From assembly GCA_009694045.1 (NCBI GenBank), contig SHVY01000009.1, positions 1 to 64,000 of the forward strand: a DNA stretch of 64,000 bases, in the 5' to 3' direction. The stretch comes from Alphaproteobacteria bacterium. GTDB taxonomy: Bacteria > Pseudomonadota > Alphaproteobacteria > SP197. Shown here in pieces: positions 26,914-36,086 of this stretch. A model generated the notes under the pieces. It was not told the origin of the DNA. It did not search any database and saw nothing but the letters and a program-made list of their open reading frames with translations. Positions within the stretch are counted from its first letter, which is position 1, and the number at the start of each line of letters is the position of its first letter. The translations under genes were made by a program, and so were the position numbers.

Positions 26914-27804
26914 GTGCAGGCCGTGGCGATCGAGGTCAAGCGCATCGGCGTGGTCGGCGCCGGCGCCATGGGTACCGGCATCGCCCACGTCGCGGCGCTG
27001 GCGGGCTACGACGTCCGGCTCACCGACGCGAAGGCGGACCGGCTGAAGGCGGCCGTCGGCGAGATCGACCGCAACATGAGCCGCCAAGCCGCCAAGGGAA
27101 CCATCACCGCCGAACAGATGGCGCAAGCCTTCAAGCGGATCAAATCGGGACCCGGGTTCGAGCAGTTCAAGGACTGCGATCTGGTGATCGAGGCCGCGAC
27201 CGAGAACGAGGCGGTGAAGAAGGAGATCCTGCAGGGGCTCTCCAAGGTCCTGCCGCCACATGCCATCATCGCCACCAACACGTCGTCGATCCCGATCACG
27301 CGGCTTGCCACCGCTACCGACCGGCCGGCCAAGTTCATGGGCATGCACTTCATGAACCCGGTGCCGCTGATGGAATTGGTGGAGTTGATTCGCGGTCTCG
27401 CGACCGATCAGGAGACCTACGAGACGGTGCGCGCGATCACCGTGAGGATGGGCAAGACCCCGGCGGCGGCCGAGGATTTCCCGGCCTTCATCGTCAACCG
27501 CATCCTGCTGCCGATGATCAACGAGGCGGTCTATGCCCTGTACGAGGGCGTGGGCGGGGTCGACGCGATCGACACGGCGATGCGCCTGGGTACCCACCAT
27601 CCGATGGGACCGTTGGAACTGGCCGACTTCATCGGCCTGGACGTGTGCCTGTCGGTGATGCAGGTACTGTACGAGGGCCTGGCCGACAGCAAGTACCGCC
27701 CCTGCCCGCTCCTGGTTAAGTACGTCGAGGCTGGCTGGCTGGGCCGCAAGACGGGCCGCGGCTTCTACGACTATTCCACCGAGAAGCCGACGCCGACGCG
27801 TTGA
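26914..27804 (+). CDS. hbd: 3-Hydroxybutyryl-CoA dehydrogenase
   Basis: A 296-residue NAD(P)-dependent dehydrogenase interconverting acetoacetyl-CoA and (S)-3-hydroxybutyryl-CoA. The Rossmann loop is GVVGAGAMGTGIAH (GAGAMG at 15-20); the catalytic His-Glu pair lies in MGMHFMNPVP and the following ELVE, and the C-terminal domain has NRILLPMINEA and GLGRKTGRGFYDY-like residues. The start is the GTG directly after the etfA stop (26914), with GTG at 26923 as an alternative. It supplies the C4 pool shared by fatty-acid turnover and the ethylmalonyl-CoA route. Confidence 0.93.
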   Translation: MQAVAIEVKRIGVVGAGAMGTGIAHVAALAGYDVRLTDAKADRLKAAVGEIDRNMSRQAAKGTITAEQMAQAFKRIKSGPGFEQFKDCDLVIEAATENEAVKKEILQGLSKVLPPHAIIATNTSSIPITRLATATDRPAKFMGMHFMNPVPLMELVELIRGLATDQETYETVRAITVRMGKTPAAAEDFPAFIVNRILLPMINEAVYALYEGVGGVDAIDTAMRLGTHHPMGPLELADFIGLDVCLSVMQVLYEGLADSKYRPCPLLVKYVEAGWLGRKTGRGFYDYSTEKPTPTR

Positions 27805-27869
27805 GGCCGGCTGGCGCGAGCGGGGGTTTCGTGCGATAGCTTTCGCGTTCCGCCTCCGGTTTCCGTTCG

Positions 27870-29054
27870 ATGAGATTGGCGCATTCGCACTGGGTGCAGC
27901 GGTTTCGCACGCCCGGAATCCTGGTGTTCGCCACCCTGGACATGCTCGATTCCGTGACGCGGGCGATGCTGGTCACCGTGATCCCGGTCCAGGCCCTGGC
28001 GACCTTCAAGGACGAGCGCGACGTTAGCCTCGTCTTCACCCTGGGCGGCATCGCCGGTTTCGTCGCCCTGTTCGCCATCCCCAAGCTGATCCGCCTGATC
28101 CGACGGCGGAGCGTCTTCATCCTCGGCATCCTGCTGGTGATCGCGGTCTGCGGCGGGCTTGCCAGCAACACGCAAGTAGGCGTGGCGGCGGCGATCTTCC
28201 TCCGCACCTTCGCGACCAGCTGCATCGTCATCACCTTCAGCCTCTACGTCCTCGACACCATTCACAAGCGCGACTTCGTGCGCCTGGAGCCGGCCCGTCT
28301 GGCCGCGGTCGCGGTGCCGTGGACCATCGGACCTTTCCTCGGAGTCTGGCTGTACGACGAGATCGCGCCGATCGCGCCCTACGTCTTCTCGACCGCCAGC
28401 GCCACGTTCGTTCTGCTCTACTTCCTGTGGCTGCGCCTGCGCGAAGGCTCCGGCGAGGGCGCCGCGCGGCCGCCGAAGACGGCCGTGGCCAGCATCCGCC
28501 GCTTCGTCGTCCAGCCGCGCCTCCGGCTCGCGTGGCTGATGACCTTCGGGCGGTCGTGCTGGTGGGTGATGTTCTTCATCTATCTGCCGCTCTACATGGT
28601 GCGTTCGGGTGCCGGCGAGCAGGCCGGGGCGATCATCATCTCGGCGTCCAGCATCATGCTGGCGGCTTCGCCGGCGATTGGCTGGCTCGCCCGCAGGTTT
28701 CGCCTGCGGCCGGTGATGTTCACGGCCTTCGTCGGCTGCGGCCTGGCCAGCATCGCGGCGGGCATGACCGCGCATGATCCCTGGTTGACCGGCGGATTGC
28801 TGTTGCTGGCGGCACTGGGACCGGTCGCCCTCGACAGCCTGGCGCCGATCACCTACTACCGCGCCGTCCACCCGTACGAGCGGGCGGAGATGACCACCGT
28901 CTACATCACCTGGCGCGACATCTCGAACCTGGCGACCCCGGCGCTGGGCGCCCTCGTCCTCAGCTTCCTGCCGTTGCATTTCGTGTTCGTCGCGGTCGGG
29001 CTTCTGATGTTCGGGTTCGCCTGGTTCACCCGCTACGTGCCGCGCAGCATGTAG
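27870..29054 (+). CDS. MFS transporter, substrate unknown
   Basis: A 394-residue membrane protein with about 12 hydrophobic helices. The N-terminus (LDMLDSVTRAMLVTVIPVQAL) and the basic loop PKLIRLIRRRS fit the major facilitator superfamily, though the classic G-x-x-x-D-R-x-G-R motif is degenerate. A charged central loop (REGSGEGAARPPK) separates the two halves. It follows hbd by 65 bases and precedes a Rieske oxygenase, so it might import that enzyme's substrate (inference). Confidence 0.8.
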   Translation: MRLAHSHWVQRFRTPGILVFATLDMLDSVTRAMLVTVIPVQALATFKDERDVSLVFTLGGIAGFVALFAIPKLIRLIRRRSVFILGILLVIAVCGGLASNTQVGVAAAIFLRTFATSCIVITFSLYVLDTIHKRDFVRLEPARLAAVAVPWTIGPFLGVWLYDEIAPIAPYVFSTASATFVLLYFLWLRLREGSGEGAARPPKTAVASIRRFVVQPRLRLAWLMTFGRSCWWVMFFIYLPLYMVRSGAGEQAGAIIISASSIMLAASPAIGWLARRFRLRPVMFTAFVGCGLASIAAGMTAHDPWLTGGLLLLAALGPVALDSLAPITYYRAVHPYERAEMTTVYITWRDISNLATPALGALVLSFLPLHFVFVAVGLLMFGFAWFTRYVPRSM

Positions 29055-29093
29055 CGGTTGGCAACACCCCCGGGCCTTCCTACCATCGCCGCC

Positions 29094-30218
29094 ATGGACC
29101 TGTTCGATCCCCGCCACTACGCCGACGTGCGCCGCCCCCTGGCCGAAGCCGCGTCCCTGCCCGCCTGGTGCTACACCTCGCCCGCGTTCCTGGAACGCGA
29201 AGTCGAGCGCCTGTTCCTGCGGCAATGGCTGTTCGTCGGGCGGGCCGACGAGGCGCCCGCTCCTGGCGACTTCTTCGCCGTCGAGACCCCGGCTGGACCC
29301 GTCGCCATCCTCCGCGGGCGGGATGGCGTGCTGCGCGCCTTCGCCAACACCTGCCGGCACCGGGGCTCGCGGCTGCTGGCCGGTCGGGGCAGTGTCCGCG
29401 CCATCGTCTGCCCGTACCATGCCTGGACCTACGACCTCGAGGGGCGCCTGGCCGGCGCACCCGGAATGGACGGCGTGGCCCGATTCGATCGGGGGAGTCA
29501 GAGCCTCGTTCCCGTGCGGATCGACCAGTGGGGTGGGTTCGTCTTCATCGCCCTGTCCGACGCGGCCGGGACCCTGACAGCGCAACTGGGCGATCTGCCG
29601 ACCAAGTTCGCCGCCTATCGCTTCGACGAGATGGTGTGCACCCGGCGCACCGGCTACGACGTGGCGTGCAACTGGAAGCTTCTGCTCGAGAACGCCCTGG
29701 AGGCGTATCACACCGGCGTCGTGCACGGCGGCTCGCTGCGCCAGCAGATCGCCCTGGACGAGCCGACCACGGGCGACTGGCACGCGATCTTCATCGCCCG
29801 CGACCAATCGATCGCCGTCCTGCCCGACGAGATCCCGCCCTTCCCTCAGGTGCCAGAGCTTCCCGGGCGGCTGGCGCGGGGGTCGTTCTTCACCGCCATC
29901 CATCCCAACACCCAGTTCGCCTGCACCCAGGACTGCATGTGGTGGCTGAACCTGTGGCCGCGCGGGCCGGAAGCGTGCCGGCTTGAAGTCGGAACCTGCT
30001 TCCCGCGAACCACCGTGCAGGCGCCGGACTTCGCCCTGAAGGCGGCGCGCTACTATCATCGCTGGGACGTCTCGATCGCCGAGGACAACGCCATCGGTGC
30101 CGTGCAACAGGCTGGATTGCGCTCGACCTTGCGCCCGCCGGGGCGCTACTCGTTGCGCGAGTTCGCCGTGCACCGGATGAACAACTGGCTCCTCGACCGG
30201 GTGCTCGACCCGCGCTGA
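29094..30218 (+). CDS. Rieske non-heme iron oxygenase, large subunit type
   Basis: A 374-residue ring-hydroxylating-oxygenase alpha-type protein. The Rieske 2Fe-2S ligands are CRHRG (C87, H89) and CPYHAW (C106, H109); the mononuclear iron ligands are H206 and H211 in ENALEAYHTGVVHGG. It resembles oxygenases acting on quaternary amines (carnitine, stachydrine, choline-like) as well as aromatic acids, so the substrate is open. The ATG at 29094 is chosen because homology begins there; a TTG at 29058 is also possible. No reductase or ferredoxin gene is adjacent. Confidence 0.88.
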   Translation: MDLFDPRHYADVRRPLAEAASLPAWCYTSPAFLEREVERLFLRQWLFVGRADEAPAPGDFFAVETPAGPVAILRGRDGVLRAFANTCRHRGSRLLAGRGSVRAIVCPYHAWTYDLEGRLAGAPGMDGVARFDRGSQSLVPVRIDQWGGFVFIALSDAAGTLTAQLGDLPTKFAAYRFDEMVCTRRTGYDVACNWKLLLENALEAYHTGVVHGGSLRQQIALDEPTTGDWHAIFIARDQSIAVLPDEIPPFPQVPELPGRLARGSFFTAIHPNTQFACTQDCMWWLNLWPRGPEACRLEVGTCFPRTTVQAPDFALKAARYYHRWDVSIAEDNAIGAVQQAGLRSTLRPPGRYSLREFAVHRMNNWLLDRVLDPR

Positions 30219-30239
30219 TACCCAAGGAAATGACGAACC

Positions 30240-30704
30240 ATGGACGCCACGCGGCAGGATCCCCTGGCGAATCTCGGGACCACGCTCGTCGGGCTCGCCA
30301 CGCGGCCCCGCAACGCCTCGCACGAACTCGCCGAACGTCTGGGCCGGGACCTCTACGGCATCAGGGGAACCATCCTGCCGCTGCACGGCGAGCGCAACGA
30401 GAACTACCGGGTGACGGGGAAGGACGGGCGCGCCTTGACCCTCAAGTTGTCCGGAGCCGGCGAGGACCTGGGCGGAATCGACCTGCAGATCGCGGCGCTC
30501 GACCACATCGCCCGCCATGCCCCCGAACTTCCGGTACCGCGCGTGATCCGGACGACGGACGGAAGGCCCTACGTCGATCACGCCGGCTCGCGGGTCTTCG
30601 CCGTGAGCGTCCTGCCGGGCCAGCCGGTCGGGGACCGGGTCGCCGCCCGGAAAGCGCACCAAACCAAGAGTCTAGGGCGGCCCCGACGACTCCGTTTCCA
30701 TTGA
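30240..30704 (+). pseudogene. Truncated APH-family phosphotransferase (N-terminal part)
   Basis: The first about 130 codons read like the N-lobe of an aminoglycoside/hydroxylysine-kinase type phosphotransferase: YGIRGTILPLHGERNENYRVT, a lysine in ALTLKLS and the hinge SVLPGQPVG. After residue about 133 the similarity ends and an unrelated arginine-rich tail (QTKSLGRPRRLRFH) runs to a stop. The catalytic HGD and metal-binding DFG-type motifs are missing, so it cannot be an active kinase. The break lies beside an inverted repeat at 30672-30715. It follows the Rieske oxygenase by 21 bases. Confidence 0.7.
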
Positions 30705-30715
30705 AGCCGCCCTAG
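30672..30715. repeat. Inverted repeat at the truncated kinase / MFS junction
   Basis: CTAGGGCGGC (30672-30681) and its exact inverse GCCGCCCTAG (30706-30715) flank a 24-base loop. The right arm contains the stop codon of the minus-strand MFS gene and the left arm lies in the foreign tail of the kinase fragment. It may serve as a shared terminator hairpin or mark the rearrangement end. Confidence 0.55.
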
Positions 30716-31896
30716 TCGCGCCGATGCGCGAGGCGCCAGGCGAGCGCCAGGACCTGGGGCACGAGGACCACGGCGAGCGAGGCCGCGTAAGCGGCCCCGG
30801 GCCGTACGCCGCCCTCGGCCGGCCATAGGCCGAGGATGCCCCCCATGCCGTACTGCGCCGCGAAGGCAACGATGAACACCACCATGTTGAGCGCGGTGTT
30901 GGCGCGGCCCGCCGCGGCTGGGGGAAACGCCCGCACCAGCACGGGGTAGTACAACGGACCGCAGACCCCGAAGGCCCCGAACGCGAGGCCGACGAGAAAC
31001 GGGTGGCCCAATCCCCCCACGGCCAACGCCACCTGCACCAGGAGAAAGACGCACGTGCCTACGTCCGCGGCGCCGCCCGCCGTGATGCCCCGGCGCCCGA
31101 CAAGGGCCGCGAGGACCAGGGCGCCCGCCAGCATCCCCAGGGGGAAAGCGGTCAGCGCGTTAGCCTGGGCCAGGGGGTCGAGGCCGATCACGTCGGCGAG
31201 CCAGGGGCCCGCCCACAATCCCGGCAGCGATAGGTAGACGGCCTGAGTCGTCATCAGGACGGGGGCGATGGCCCGGAACCGGCGGCTGCGGAAGATCGTC
31301 GTGTACCCGACCGACTCGTGATGCTCCTGCTTCACCTTCCGCTCCGGCAGAACGACCAGCAGGAGCACGGCCACGGCCACCGCCCACACCGCGAACCCGC
31401 CGAACACGACCCGCCAGCCGACCGCATCGACGGCGCGGCGCAGAGGTGCTGTCGCGGCCAGGGAACCCAGGGCGCCGAACGCCCACAGGAGGCTGTTGAA
31501 GCGCGGCGCGCGGTCTTCGCCGAACCACAGGACGAAGGCCTGGAAACCGGCCATCAGGGCGACGGAGACGCCGGCGCCGAGGATCGCGCGCGCGAGCGTG
31601 AGGGCCCACACCGTCTCCGCCAGGGCGAACGCCGCGGCCCCCAGGGCGGCGATCAGCATGAGGGCGGCGTTGACCCGGCGGGGGCCGAAGCGATCGAGGG
31701 CCGCCCCGGCGGGGAGCTGCATCAGCCCGAAAGCGATGAAGAAAGTCCCCGTTAGAAGGGCGAGCTCGGCCGGATTTAGGCCGAATTCGGCCGAAAGATC
31801 GATACCGACCACCGCGTTCGCCACCCGCAGCGCATCGGACAGGACGAACCCGATCGCGAACGGCAACACGACCCGGATCGTCGTCGCCAGGGTCAT
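30712..31896 (-). CDS. MFS transporter (second of a tandem pair)
   Basis: A 394-residue major facilitator with about 12 membrane spans. LMQLPAGAALDRFGPRR is the loop 2-3 motif, and FEG-type loops give way to VLPERKVKQEHHE between the halves. It is clearly related to the upstream transporter: both share QLP-G-LDR-GPRRV, LMAGF-AFVLW and LWAGPWL-DV. The start at 31896 overlaps the stop of that gene by four bases, so the two are made together. The substrate is not predictable; similar proteins are annotated as nitrate/nitrite or organic-acid carriers on weak grounds. Confidence 0.85.
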   Translation of the reverse strand: MTLATTIRVVLPFAIGFVLSDALRVANAVVGIDLSAEFGLNPAELALLTGTFFIAFGLMQLPAGAALDRFGPRRVNAALMLIAALGAAAFALAETVWALTLARAILGAGVSVALMAGFQAFVLWFGEDRAPRFNSLLWAFGALGSLAATAPLRRAVDAVGWRVVFGGFAVWAVAVAVLLLVVLPERKVKQEHHESVGYTTIFRSRRFRAIAPVLMTTQAVYLSLPGLWAGPWLADVIGLDPLAQANALTAFPLGMLAGALVLAALVGRRGITAGGAADVGTCVFLLVQVALAVGGLGHPFLVGLAFGAFGVCGPLYYPVLVRAFPPAAAGRANTALNMVVFIVAFAAQYGMGGILGLWPAEGGVRPGAAYAASLAVVLVPQVLALAWRLAHRRD

Positions 31897-33176
31897 CGCC
31901 GGCGGCCAGCGAACAGAAACCAGGCGAACGCCAGAACCTGGGCCGCGATGACCAAGCCGAAAGCAGTGCCATAGGACTCGGGGGCATAGCCGCCGCCGGT
32001 CGGCGGAAAGAGGTCGATGATCCAGCCCACTCCGTACTGCACGACGAAAGCCCCAAGGAACGTAAGGAAATTGACCGAGGTCACCACCCGTCCGGCGAGG
32101 TGCCCGGGAAAGGCGCGGGTCAGCTCCGCGTAGTACAGGGCCCCAAACCCGCCGCAGAAGCCGAAGGCCGCCCAGGCAAGCCGAGCCCAACCAGCCGCCC
32201 ATTCGAGCGCGATGGATAGCTGCACGGCGATCAGCAGTCCGGCCCCGACCGTCACGAACGCCAGCAGCGGGATGCCGCGGCGCTCCAGGCGGCTGGCCAA
32301 CGCGCCGATCCCGAGGGACCCGACGACGACCGCCGCCGCCGTGGTCAGCAGATGGTCCGCGACCCCGGCGCGATCCAGCCCGGCGACATCGCGCAGCCAC
32401 GGCCCCGCCCATAGGCTCTGGATCCCCAGGAACCCGGCGTGCACCGTCGCGGCGAGCGGGGTGAGACGCCAGAACGTGCGGCTGCCGAGGATCGTGGCGA
32501 GCCCGGCGACCTGGTCGCCGACGCCGCCGGACGGACCTTGCCCCGCGCGCTCGGGCACCACCAGGTAGATCAGGGCCGCCGCGCCGATGGTCAGGGCCGC
32601 CAGCGCGCCGAACAGGGCCCGCCAGCCGACCAGGCCAACGGCAAATTCGGCCGGCATGGTGGCGACGATGGCGCCAAGGCCGCCGACGGCCACGAGCGCA
32701 CCGTTCGCCAGCGGCTGGCGGTGGCGCGGCAGCCACAGGACGAAGGCCTTGAACCCGGCCATCAGGCAGGACGAGACACCCAGCCCGATGAGGGCGCGGG
32801 CGACGGCCAGGGCCGCGAGGCCCTCGGCGAACGCGAACAGCGCCCCGCCCGTGCCGGCGATCAGCAGGAGCCATGCCTCCACCCGGCGCGGGCCATAGCG
32901 ATCGAGCAGCAACCCGAGGGGCAACTGGAACAGCGCGAAGGTGAGGAAATAGGCGCTGGTGAGGAGGCCCAGGTCCTCGGCATCGAGACCGATGTCACGG
33001 ACCAGATCGGGGGCGATGACAGCGTTGACGGTGCGAAAGACGTAGGAGAGGAAATACGCGCTGGCGAACGGCACGAACACCCACAGGATCGTCGCGACAG
33101 AAGGTGATTTCTCCGACGGCGCGGGCATGGGGGCGGACGGTTCGGTGGCCGGCCGACTCTCATGGTCCCCAGCCAT
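31893..33176 (-). CDS. MFS transporter (first of a tandem pair)
   Basis: A 427-residue major facilitator. It begins with a proline/serine-rich cytoplasmic leader (about 25 residues), then [20 protein letters not shown] and the loop motif [12 protein letters not shown]. It is paralogous to the next gene and coupled to it by an ATGA overlap. It diverges from argH with only 68 bases between the starts, so the two promoters must overlap or lie within coding sequence. A duplicated pair kept together suggests either a heteromeric function or a recent tandem duplication followed by divergence. Confidence 0.85.
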   Translation of the reverse strand: MAGDHESRPATEPSAPMPAPSEKSPSVATILWVFVPFASAYFLSYVFRTVNAVIAPDLVRDIGLDAEDLGLLTSAYFLTFALFQLPLGLLLDRYGPRRVEAWLLLIAGTGGALFAFAEGLAALAVARALIGLGVSSCLMAGFKAFVLWLPRHRQPLANGALVAVGGLGAIVATMPAEFAVGLVGWRALFGALAALTIGAAALIYLVVPERAGQGPSGGVGDQVAGLATILGSRTFWRLTPLAATVHAGFLGIQSLWAGPWLRDVAGLDRAGVADHLLTTAAAVVVGSLGIGALASRLERRGIPLLAFVTVGAGLLIAVQLSIALEWAAGWARLAWAAFGFCGGFGALYYAELTRAFPGHLAGRVVTSVNFLTFLGAFVVQYGVGWIIDLFPPTGGGYAPESYGTAFGLVIAAQVLAFAWFLFAGRRR

Positions 33177-33244
33177 GGGTCAAGGAATTGTTGCGCATCC
33201 TTGATCCACGGGCAGAACGCTGGGAAGGTGGGGCGCGAACAACC

Positions 33245-34678
33245 ATGGAATCGAGGCCGAGGGTGGCGAAGGGCGAGGGTGGGGGCGCGGTCAACCCGAT
33301 GTGGGGCGGGCGGTTCACCGGGCCCCCATCCGAGGTCATGGCGCGGATCAACCCGTCGATCGGGTTCGACCGGCGCCTGGCGGCCGAGGACATCCGGGGG
33401 TCCAAGGCCCATGCCGCGATGCTGGTGCGACAAGGCATCCTGACCGCGGCGGACGGTGCGGCCATCGCCCAGGGGCTCGACCGCGTCGGCGCCGAGATCG
33501 CCGAGGGGCGCTTCGCGTTCCGGCGCGAGCTGGAGGACATCCACATGAACGTGGAGGCGCGTCTGGCCGAGCTGATCGGCGAGGCGGCGGGCCGGCTGCA
33601 CACCGCCCGGTCGCGCAACGATCAGATCGCGACCGACCTGCGCCTGTGGCTGCGGGCGACGATCGACGATACCGACGCCGAGCTGGCGTCCCTGCAAGCC
33701 GCCCTGCTGGACCAGGCGGAGCGCCACGCCGCCACCGTGATGCCGGGCTTCACGCACCTGCAACCGGCGCAGGCGGTCACCTTCGGCCACCACCTGCTGG
33801 CCTATGTCGAGATGTTCGGCCGCGACCGGGGGCGGCTCGCGGATTGCCGCGGGCGGCTCAATGAATGCCCGCTGGGTGCCGCGGCCCTGGCCGGAACCTC
33901 GTTCCCGATCGATCGCGGCATGACGGCCGCGGCGCTCGGGTTCGATCGGCCGATGGCCAATTCCATGGACGCCGTGAGCGACCGCGATTTCGTGGTCGAG
34001 TTCCTGGCGGCGGCGGCGCTGGCCGCCACCCATCTGTCGCGCCTGAGCGAGGAGATCGTCATCTGGTCGGGCCCGCAGTTCGGTTTCGTGCGCATACCCG
34101 ACGCGCTGTCCGCTGGGTCCTCGATCATGCCGCAGAAGCGCAACCCGGCGGCGGCAGAGCTGGTGCGCGGCAAGACCGGCCGCGTGGTCGGCGCGCTGGT
34201 CGCGGTGCTCACCATGCTGAAGGGCCTGGCGCTGACCTACGCCAACGACATGCAGGAGGACAAGGAGCCGCTGTTCGACGCCGCCGACACCCTGCGCCTC
34301 GGCCTTGCCGCCACGACGGCGATGGTGGCGGGGCTGGAGGCGATGCCCGACGCCATGCGCGCCGCGTGCGAGCGCGGGTTTCTCGGCGCCACCGACCTCG
34401 CGGATTGGCTGGTGCGAGAGGCCGGGCTGCCGTTCCGGCGGGCCCATCATGCGGTCGGGCGCGTGGTGCGTCTGGCCGAGGAGCGCGGCCTGAACCTCGA
34501 GCACGTCCCGCTGGCCGAGGCCCAGGCGATCGAGCCGGCGATCACCGCCCTGGGTTTGGCCGCGACCGCGATCGAACGCTCGGTCGCCGCGCGTACCAGC
34601 TTCGGCGGCACGGCGCCGGCCGAAGTCGCCCGCATGGTGTCCGCGGCGCGGCGGCGCTTCCTGGGCTCCCCGCCATGA
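33245..34678 (+). CDS. argH: Argininosuccinate lyase
   Basis: A 477-residue fumarase-superfamily enzyme that splits argininosuccinate into arginine and fumarate. The superfamily signature [11 protein letters not shown] is at 291-301, the catalytic histidine region is GFTHLQPAQ (H171), and MWGGRF near the start and HTARSRNDQ are typical. The ATG at 33245 lies before a 17-residue leader; a later start is possible. It is followed by lptM and lysA through ATGA/GTGA overlaps, a widespread proteobacterial order. Confidence 0.97.
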   Translation: MESRPRVAKGEGGGAVNPMWGGRFTGPPSEVMARINPSIGFDRRLAAEDIRGSKAHAAMLVRQGILTAADGAAIAQGLDRVGAEIAEGRFAFRRELEDIHMNVEARLAELIGEAAGRLHTARSRNDQIATDLRLWLRATIDDTDAELASLQAALLDQAERHAATVMPGFTHLQPAQAVTFGHHLLAYVEMFGRDRGRLADCRGRLNECPLGAAALAGTSFPIDRGMTAAALGFDRPMANSMDAVSDRDFVVEFLAAAALAATHLSRLSEEIVIWSGPQFGFVRIPDALSAGSSIMPQKRNPAAAELVRGKTGRVVGALVAVLTMLKGLALTYANDMQEDKEPLFDAADTLRLGLAATTAMVAGLEAMPDAMRAACERGFLGATDLADWLVREAGLPFRRAHHAVGRVVRLAEERGLNLEHVPLAEAQAIEPAITALGLAATAIERSVAARTSFGGTAPAEVARMVSAARRRFLGSPP

Positions 34679-34797
34679 ACCAGGCGAGGCGAAGCTTCCT
34701 GCTTGCGGTCGTCGCCGCCCTGCTGGCCGCCTGCGGGCGCAAGGGCGACCTGGAACCGCCGCCCGCCGCCGCCGAGGTCGAGGAGGAGGCGCCGTGA
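34675..34797 (+). CDS. lptM: Small lipoprotein LptM (YifL-like)
   Basis: A 40-residue lipoprotein too short for most gene finders. Residues 4-18 form a basic then hydrophobic signal ([15 protein letters not shown]), ending in the lipobox LAAC with the lipid-bearing cysteine at about 20, followed by [10 protein letters not shown]. This C-G-x-K-G-x-L-x-x-P pattern is the mark of LptM, which assists maturation of the LptD/E lipopolysaccharide translocon. The ATG overlaps the argH stop and its own stop overlaps the lysA GTG. The position between argH and lysA is itself diagnostic. Confidence 0.85.
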   Translation: MNQARRSFLLAVVAALLAACGRKGDLEPPPAAAEVEEEAP

Positions 34798-36086
34798 TCG
34801 GCTTCGGCTACCGCGCCGGCGTCCTGCACGCCGAGGACGTGCCGATTCCAACGCTGGCGGCGGCGGTCGGGACGCCGTTCTACTGCTATTCGACGCGCTG
34901 CCTGGAGGCCAACTACGACGCCTTCGCCGCGGGCTTCGCGGCGCAGCGCCTGCCGGTCCACATCGCCTATGGGATCAAGGCCAACGACAACCTGGCGGTG
35001 ATCGCCACCCTGGCGCGCCGTGGGGCCGGCGTGGACGTGGTCTCGGGCGGCGAGGTGCGGCGGGCCCTGGAGGCGGGGGTCGCCGCGGATCGCATCGTCT
35101 TCTCGGGCGTCGGCAAGAGTCGCGACGAATTGATCCTGGGCCTGGAGACCGGCATCCGTCAGTTCAACGTGGAGTCCGAGGGCGAGCTTGCGCTTCTGAA
35201 CACGTTGGCGGTCGCCATGAAGGCGCGGGCGCCGGTCGCGCTGCGCGTGAACCCGGACGTCGATGCCCGCAGCCACGACAAGATCACCACGGGTCGCAAG
35301 GGCGACAAGTTCGGCATCGCCTTCGATGCGATCACGGAGGTCTATGCGCAGGCCGGGAGCCTTCCCGGCATCGAGCGGCGCGGGCTCGCCTTGCACATCG
35401 GCTCGCAGATCACCGATCTGGCCCCCTTCCGCGCCGCCTTCGGCAAGATCGTCGGCCTGGTGCGGGCGTTGCGCCAGGGCGGGCACGCGGTCATGGGGCT
35501 GGACCTGGGCGGCGGGCTCGGCATCGTCTATCGCGCCGAGCAGCCGCCGACGGCCGCCGCCTACGCGGCCATGGTCGCCGACGTGGTGCGCGGCCTGGAC
35601 CTGGAGCTGACGATCGAGCCAGGACGGTCGATCGCCGCCACGGCCGGCATCCTGGTGACCAGCGTTCTCTACGTGAAGCCCGCGGGCGAGAAGACGATCC
35701 TGGTGGTGGACGCGGCCATGAACGACCTGATGCGGCCGGCGATGTACGACGCCTACCATCCCGTGCGGCCGGTGCTGGAGGCCGCCGCCGCGGCGCCCCG
35801 CACCCTGGTGGACATCGTCGGACCGATCTGCGAAAGCAGCGATGTCCTGGCGCGGGGGCGCGAGATCGCCGCGATCGCGTCCGGTCACATGCTGGTGATC
35901 GAGGCGGCTGGGGCCTACGGGCGGGCCATGGCGTCGTGCTACAATAGCCGTCCATTGATCCCGGAGATCATGGTGCGCGGAGACCGTTTTCAATCGGTGC
36001 GCCGGCGGCCGACCTTCGCCGAATCGATCGCGCTGGAAGCGATCCCCGACTGGCTGGGGGCCGGATCGGCGAAGGGCGCGGCGTGA
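34794..36086 (+). CDS. lysA: Diaminopimelate decarboxylase
   Basis: A 430-residue fold-III PLP enzyme that makes lysine from meso-diaminopimelate. The PLP lysine is K62 in AYGIKANDN; HIGSQI, the glycine loop DLGGGLGI and EPGRS bind the phosphate, and CESSDVLARGR plus EAAGAYGRAMAS give the dimer-interface cysteine and the substrate tyrosine. The start is a GTG at 34794 that overlaps the lptM stop. The pathway's first enzyme, dapA, is at 6.1 kb. Confidence 0.97.
   Translation: MIGFGYRAGVLHAEDVPIPTLAAAVGTPFYCYSTRCLEANYDAFAAGFAAQRLPVHIAYGIKANDNLAVIATLARRGAGVDVVSGGEVRRALEAGVAADRIVFSGVGKSRDELILGLETGIRQFNVESEGELALLNTLAVAMKARAPVALRVNPDVDARSHDKITTGRKGDKFGIAFDAITEVYAQAGSLPGIERRGLALHIGSQITDLAPFRAAFGKIVGLVRALRQGGHAVMGLDLGGGLGIVYRAEQPPTAAAYAAMVADVVRGLDLELTIEPGRSIAATAGILVTSVLYVKPAGEKTILVVDAAMNDLMRPAMYDAYHPVRPVLEAAAAAPRTLVDIVGPICESSDVLARGREIAAIASGHMLVIEAAGAYGRAMASCYNSRPLIPEIMVRGDRFQSVRRRPTFAESIALEAIPDWLGAGSAKGAA

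Noticed and set aside
25762-27600. A minus-strand frame of about 600 codons opposite etfBA and hbd
   Set aside because: Same reason: antisense shadow of well-conserved genes, with no family features.
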